The position numbers were made by a program, and so were the translations under genes. From NCBI GenBank assembly GCA_017640605.1, contig JAEPQH010000006.1:1-64000 (forward strand): a DNA stretch of 64,000 bases, in the 5' to 3' direction. The notes beneath the pieces are model-generated. The model ran no database searches, was not told where the DNA came from, and worked only from the letters and a program-made list of their open reading frames with translations. This DNA comes from Balneolaceae bacterium (GTDB taxonomy: Bacteria > Bacteroidota > Rhodothermia > Balneolales > Balneolaceae). Shown here piece by piece: positions 63,048 through 64,000 of the stretch (position 1 is its first letter; each line of letters starts with the position of its first letter).

Positions 63048-63332
63048 ATGGAACCATTAAAAGAAGAAAAAATTAACGAACACTTAACTAGTTTGAATGG
63101 ATGGAAATATGAGAATGATTCCATCACTAAAGATTTTAAGTTCAATGACTTTAAAGAAGCACTAGCATTTATAATTCGAGTTGGGTTTGAAGCGGAAGAG
63201 TTAGGGCATCATCCGAATCTGTCAAATGTGTACAATCAGGTGAGTATTGCCTTACAAACGCATGATATTGGTAATAAAGTGAGTGAAAAAGATATTGAAC
63301 TCGCACAGAAGATCGAGAAGATTTTAGCTTAA
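63048..63332 (+). CDS. 4a-hydroxytetrahydrobiopterin dehydratase
   Basis: This 94-residue pterin-4a-carbinolamine dehydratase recycles the cofactor of aromatic amino acid hydroxylases. The active-site histidines are visible as His54-His55 in EELGHHPNLS and His72 in LQTHDIG. The length matches the family. No hydroxylase gene is nearby. The start is an ATG at 63048. Confidence 0.93.
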   Translation: MEPLKEEKINEHLTSLNGWKYENDSITKDFKFNDFKEALAFIIRVGFEAEELGHHPNLSNVYNQVSIALQTHDIGNKVSEKDIELAQKIEKILA

Positions 63333-63451
63333 AACATTTTCGCTAAGTATATAGCATACTACCTTAGAAAATGTGTATATTTAGGGCTCTCTGTTACTCG
63401 GAAAATCCAGAGTAACTGTTTTCAATTAACGGAAACATCCAAAGAAACATT

Positions 63452-63826
63452 ATGAGTAAAAACTATTACGAGTTTACGTACATCGTAAACCCTGTTCTGG
63501 AAGAAGAACAAACTAAAGAAGCCGTTGAGCAAATTACTAAGCTTTTCACAGACAACGGCGCAGACATTGAAGAAGTTAACGAGTGGGGATTACGTAAGTT
63601 TGCTTACGAAATCGACAAAAAAAACAGCGGATACTATGTGAATATGTATCTGGAAGCTCCCGCCGAGGCCATCCCTGTTGTTGAGCGTTTTTTACGTATC
63701 GAAGACAACTACATGCGTTACCTAACTCTAAAGTATGATGCAAAAATGTTGCGTCACCGCGAGTTGGTTAAGAAAAATGCAGTGCCTGATGTATTTGAGG
63801 TTGCTGAAGAAGAAACAGAAGGGTAA
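63452..63826 (+). CDS. rpsF: 30S ribosomal protein bS6
   Basis: This 124-residue protein has the bS6 ferredoxin-like fold. YEFTYIVNPVLEEEQTKEA opens the chain, with EWGLRKFAYEIDKKNSGYY in the middle and RIEDNYMRYLTLKYD near the C-terminus. It is followed after 24 bases by rpsR, the standard rpsF-rpsR order. Confidence 0.95.
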   Translation: MSKNYYEFTYIVNPVLEEEQTKEAVEQITKLFTDNGADIEEVNEWGLRKFAYEIDKKNSGYYVNMYLEAPAEAIPVVERFLRIEDNYMRYLTLKYDAKMLRHRELVKKNAVPDVFEVAEEETEG

Positions 63827-63850
63827 TCGCAACATAAAAGGAAATTTCTC

Positions 63851-64000
63851 ATGATTAAGAATCCATCACACCCAAAGAAAAGCGTACGCAAAGTTAAGCA
63901 GTGTAAATTTACTCAGGCTGGCTTAGAGTATATCGACTACAAAGACGTAGACACACTACAACGTTTCACCAACGACCAAGGAAAAATTCTTCCACGTCGT
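63851..64000 (+). CDS. rpsR: 30S ribosomal protein bS18, 5' part (runs past the window)
   Basis: Fifty codons are present from ATG 63851 to the window edge. [20 protein letters not shown] and GKILPRR near the break match bS18. The gene continues to the right and is probably followed by rplI. Confidence 0.93.
   Translation, partial: MIKNPSHPKKSVRKVKQCKFTQAGLEYIDYKDVDTLQRFTNDQGKILPRR

Overview
The window reads as chromosome of a Gram-negative member of the Bacteroidota/Rhodothermota-Balneolota group (an inference, with Balneola-like organisms the best guess). Supporting signs are many exported proteins with outer-membrane barrels, a MoxR/DUF58/DUF4350/DUF4129/SpoIIM/RDD cluster, an E1 alpha-beta fusion, serine palmitoyltransferase, a GH97 enzyme, weak Shine-Dalgarno sequences, frequent TTG starts and at least one promoter of the TTG-N20-TAnnTTTG type. 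Most of the window is ordinary dense chromosome. The left edge cuts through an IS3-family transposase.

Layout. 0.2-5.1 kb: dusB, class I aldolase fbaB, an MprF-type flippase-like membrane protein, radA and rpsU. 5.2-8.3 kb: a GxxExxY protein, a TIGR02757 protein, a PIN/ribbon-helix-helix toxin-antitoxin pair and mutY. 8.3-15.7 kb: an exported protein, an extended SDR, two GT4 glycosyltransferases, serine palmitoyltransferase (spt) and a GNAT-type acyltransferase, read here as a (glyco)sphingolipid locus. 15.8-20.8 kb: fumC, an E1 alpha-beta fusion and a protein with seven exact 30-residue repeats. 20.8-27.7 kb: the MoxR/DUF58 cluster. 27.7-30.0 kb: ctaB, ctaA and a MerR regulator. 30.1-36.5 kb: envelope glycosylation and outer-membrane genes. 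36.5-37.6 kb: six minus-strand tRNA genes (Pro, Arg, Cys, Glu, His, Glu), with a three-copy tandem repeat upstream of tRNA-Arg. 37.7-43.2 kb: a GT4 and nucleotide-sugar epimerase pair, an exported protein and GH97.

43.3-49.3 kb is an accessory island. It holds an HxlR regulator broken by a frameshift, an NTF2-like gene broken by an amber codon and cut off from its lipoprotein signal, its intact paralogue, a flavodoxin-fold reductase, an SDR broken by an ochre codon, a cation diffusion facilitator and a tyrosine recombinase. Gene blocks are bounded by long imperfect palindromes that resemble cassette recombination sites, and the recombinase start codon lies inside a perfect 17-bp inverted repeat.

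49.7-64 kb returns to housekeeping genes: clpC, gpmI, rpsT, cmk, rpsA, a second moxR, uppP, a striking homologue of animal sphingolipid delta-4 desaturase (DEGS1), an outer-membrane barrel, an NhaD-like antiporter, a pterin dehydratase, rpsF and the start of rpsR.

The most interesting combination is spt, the GNAT protein, the SDR and the two glycosyltransferases at 10-15 kb with the DEGS-type desaturase at 59-60 kb. Together they suggest a bacterium that makes glycosylated, possibly delta-4-unsaturated, ceramides. The recombinase-linked island with palindromic boundaries is the second candidate system.
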